Shown here: piece by piece, positions 62,204 to 64,000 of the stretch
Layout: each line of letters starts with the position of its first letter
Position numbering within the stretch: position 1 is the first letter of the stretch
Origin: Nostoc sp. C052
Lineage (GTDB): Bacteria; Cyanobacteriota; Cyanobacteriia; Cyanobacteriales; Nostocaceae
NCBI RefSeq assembly: GCF_013393905.1
Contig: NZ_CP040272.1
Span: forward strand, 6,953,501-7,017,500
DNA: 64,000 nt
Direction: 5' to 3'
Notes under the pieces: model-generated
The model's database searches: none
What the model saw: the letters and a program-made list of their open reading frames with translations, nothing else
Told to the model about the DNA's origin: nothing
Made by a program: the position numbers and the translations under genes

Positions 62204-63157
62204 ATGCTTAAAAAATTGCGACTCAATTTCAGTTCTTTGTTTGGCTTGTTGTTGCTGGTACTTTCTTTATGGGCGATCACTAGCGAATTACGTCAGTATA
62301 ATTATCGTGATATCCTCAACTCTCTAGCTGCTATTCCCAAAAGTCGCTTAAGCTGGGCAATTTGGCTGACTGCTTTGGGGTATCTAGTGATGATTGGGTA
62401 CGATATCTTAGGTTTTAACTACATTAATCGTTATTTGAGTTGGAATAAGATAGCTTTCACTAGCTTTATTAGCTCTGCATTTAGTAATACCATCGGTTTT
62501 GCTTTGCTGACTGGCAGTGCTATCCGTTATCGATTTTACTCAAGTTGGGGTGTGTCAGCTGTTGCGATCGCTCAAGTAATTGCTTTCGCTAATTTTACCT
62601 TTTGGTTAGGGATGTTTGCCCTGGCTGGGTTAATATTTGTTATCAACCCTTTGACAATTCCCACACAACTACATTTGCCTTTTGCAACAGTACGTCCCAT
62701 TGGTGTAATTTTTTTGCTGTTGATTGCTATTTACTTGTTGGGAAGTATTTTAATTAAACAACCATTAACCATTCGTCAGCAAGATTTTCGCTTTCCTTCT
62801 TTGCCAATATCCCTAGCTCAAATTGCAATTTCTAGCTTTGATTGGATTCTGGCTGCGTTGGTTCTTTACGCGATACTTCCTACCAATACACCTTTGTCTT
62901 ATCTAGAATTTTTAGGAATTTATTTACTAGGGATGTTTGCAGGTGTTGTTAGTAATATTCCTGGCGGTTTGGGTGTATTTGAAACTGTGGTGTTGCTGTT
63001 TCTCTCTGATAAAATTTCGGCGGCAGCAGTTTTGGGGTCACTATTAGCTTATCGGGGAATATACTACTTTTTACCTTTGGTACTGGCAGCAGGTCTGCTG
63101 GGAATACATGAAATTAGATTTAGAGCAGGTAGTTTAAAAAATATCAATAAATTGTAA
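62204..63157 (+). CDS. YbhN/UPF0104 membrane protein (lysylphosphatidylglycerol synthase TM domain)
   Basis: A 317-residue polytopic protein with about eight hydrophobic segments. It matches the lysylphosphatidylglycerol synthase transmembrane (UPF0104) family: FISSAFSNTIGFALLTGSAIRYRFYSSWG in the middle (given here as its key residues Ser/Asn/Gly and RYRFY), and SNIPGGLGVFETVVLLFL near the end. It lacks the catalytic synthase domain, so it may flip or move lipids. Function is not established. A hairpin follows the gene. Confidence 0.82.
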   Translation: MLKKLRLNFSSLFGLLLLVLSLWAITSELRQYNYRDILNSLAAIPKSRLSWAIWLTALGYLVMIGYDILGFNYINRYLSWNKIAFTSFISSAFSNTIGFALLTGSAIRYRFYSSWGVSAVAIAQVIAFANFTFWLGMFALAGLIFVINPLTIPTQLHLPFATVRPIGVIFLLLIAIYLLGSILIKQPLTIRQQDFRFPSLPISLAQIAISSFDWILAALVLYAILPTNTPLSYLEFLGIYLLGMFAGVVSNIPGGLGVFETVVLLFLSDKISAAAVLGSLLAYRGIYYFLPLVLAAGLLGIHEIRFRAGSLKNINKL

Positions 63158-63187
63158 AGTTGAGCTTCAGTATGACTACGAAGAACA

Positions 63188-63220
63188 AGAACTCCGACTT
63201 CTTGAAGAAGTCGGGGTTCT
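63188..63220. terminator. Hairpin after YbhN-type gene
   Basis: AGAAC-TCCGACTTCTT pairs with AAGAAGTCGG-GTTCT around a one-base centre, followed by a short pyrimidine tract. It lies 30 bases after the stop and looks like a terminator. The rest of the gap to the next gene (to 63454) is AT-rich without genes. Confidence 0.6.
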
Positions 63221-63454
63221 GAGCCTTTCTATTTTAATTTAGAGAAACTAAGTAAAATCTGTAACTACTATTTATTTCCAATGCGGAACACTGCGGCACT
63301 AACTTCATATACTGCGGCATAAATTCCTAATTTTTGCTGAGGCGATCGCTAATTTAACTCCATAAAAATAGTAACAGTTAGTTGCAAATTTTGAAGTAGA
63401 TTTCCATAAATCATCATCAAAATTCCGTTTTACTGTTTGAGGAGAGAAATAATC

Positions 63455-63850
63455 ATGAAAAACAAAGTATTGTTTGGCGCTATCTTTATGGCAACTTGGG
63501 TAGGGACATTAATTCCTAGCGCTTTTGCTGCCTCACCCTGTTCTGTGGGACAAAAGGCTGAGGTTCTTTGGAAGGAAGCATGGTATCCGGCAACGGTACT
63601 TAAAGTTAATAATGATAATGAAAAGTGCTATATTACCTACGATGGTTACAGCAGTTCTTGGAATGAATGGGTTGATGCTGAACGCTTTCGGACATCATTT
63701 CAAGCTGGAGATGCAGTAAGAATTTTGTGGAAGGGTAAATGGTATCCAGGAAAGGTTTTAGAAGTTAGTAACGATCATTATAAAATTACTTATGATGGCT
63801 ACGATAGCTCTTGGGATGAGTGGGTTGAACCTTCCAGAGTGAGCAGATAG
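63455..63850 (+). CDS. Secreted protein with two Tudor-knot-like repeats
   Basis: A 131-residue protein from the ATG at 63455, which follows GAGGAGAG. A signal peptide covers about residues 1-26 (KNKVLFGAIFMATWVGTLI...AFAAS). Two tandem 45-residue units follow, each with the pattern GxxxxVLWKxxWYPxxVLxV, then YITYDGYSSSWNEWV or YKITYDGYDSSWDEWV. This looks like the Tudor/chromo-barrel (Tudor-knot or agenet) fold, usually known from intracellular eukaryotic proteins that bind methylated ligands. A periplasmic location is unusual, and the ligand is unknown. Confidence 0.78.
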   Translation: MKNKVLFGAIFMATWVGTLIPSAFAASPCSVGQKAEVLWKEAWYPATVLKVNNDNEKCYITYDGYSSSWNEWVDAERFRTSFQAGDAVRILWKGKWYPGKVLEVSNDHYKITYDGYDSSWDEWVEPSRVSR

Positions 63851-63871
63851 AGAATATTTCACATTTATAAG

Positions 63872-63912
63872 TTTAAAGGGACGATTTCACCTGTTGGAGT
63901 CGTCCCTTTAAA
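63872..63912. terminator. Bidirectional terminator
   Basis: TTTAAAGGGACGA (63872-63884) pairs perfectly with TCGTCCCTTTAAA (63900-63912). It lies between the Tudor-like gene and a gene entering from the right on the minus strand. Confidence 0.75.
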
Positions 63913-63927
63913 TTTGTAAAAGGGCGG

Positions 63928-64000
63928 TTAGAAACCCCCAAGGGGAATCGATGTTTCTGCAATGCGTGCTGAACTATCGAAGTAATCTTCGGTGATTTTT
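63928..64000 (-). CDS. C-terminal end of a gene truncated by the window edge
   Basis: The minus strand has an open frame reading KITEDYFDSSARIAETSIPL and GGF before TAA at 63928-63930. The sequence looks like a genuine protein end and is followed by a good terminator. It vaguely recalls the tail of S1/P1-type nucleases, but that is too short to trust. Confidence 0.45.
   Translation of the reverse strand, partial: KITEDYFDSSARIAETSIPLGGF

Overview
The window is a stretch of chromosome from a filamentous, probably heterocyst-forming cyanobacterium of the Nostoc type. Evidence: the palindrome GCGATCGC (HIP1) recurs throughout, tandem heptamer arrays (STRR type) and many small palindromic repeats fill the gaps, and the genes are typically cyanobacterial (complete hormogonium polysaccharide cluster, Mo-nitrogenase C-terminal-domain protein, tig-clpP-clpX, DUF4079, DUF502). 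No rRNA, tRNA or CRISPR array was recognised.

Region 1 (about 0.7-15.4 kb) is the hps locus, hpsA to hpsK, all on the + strand. It encodes one giant pilin-like protein (HpsA), four pseudopilins (HpsB, C, D, H), four family-2 glycosyltransferases (HpsE, F, G, K), a DUF2064 glycosyltransferase-like protein (HpsI) and a coiled-coil membrane protein (HpsJ). Together these are thought to make and export the polysaccharide needed for hormogonium gliding. Repeat elements have entered the hpsB-hpsC and hpsH-hpsI gaps.

Region 2 (16-24 kb) carries housekeeping genes (DUF502 protein, nusB, ftsY), a GAF-SpoIIE phosphatase, a long ankyrin-repeat protein and a DUF4079 membrane protein. Region 3 (24.5-28.7 kb) is the urease operon ureD-ureA-ureB-ureC with an Rpn/PD-(D/E)XK family gene directly behind it. 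Small repeats occupy the ureD-ureA and ureB-ureC gaps.

Region 4 (28.8-40.2 kb) is more accessory: a NACHT STAND NTPase with an N-terminal HTH, a REC-histidine kinase, an aldehyde dehydrogenase, a sulfite-oxidase-like enzyme, rpmF, a pseudo-orthocaspase with a Tyr/Asn pair in place of His/Cys, and the Mo-nitrogenase-related protein. Region 5 (40.4-49.3 kb) is conserved core: rnj, dapA and asd on the minus strand, diverging from tig, clpP and clpX.

Region 6 (49.5-64 kb) mixes hydrolases, a Uma2 protein, a GntR regulator diverging from a dienelactone hydrolase, an S1-domain protein, a small ribbon-helix-helix/SAP-like pair with an apparent frameshift, an NAD(P)-binding protein behind a candidate operator, a HlyD adaptor, a subtilisin-like protease flanked by two copies of one repeat element, an esterase lipoprotein, a YbhN-type membrane protein and a secreted double Tudor-knot-like protein. 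The strongest leads for new biology are the NACHT protein with its 10-bp-phased promoter repeats, the pseudo-orthocaspase, the RHH/SAP pair, the secreted Tudor-like protein, and the way repeat families supply ribosome-binding sites and gene ends.
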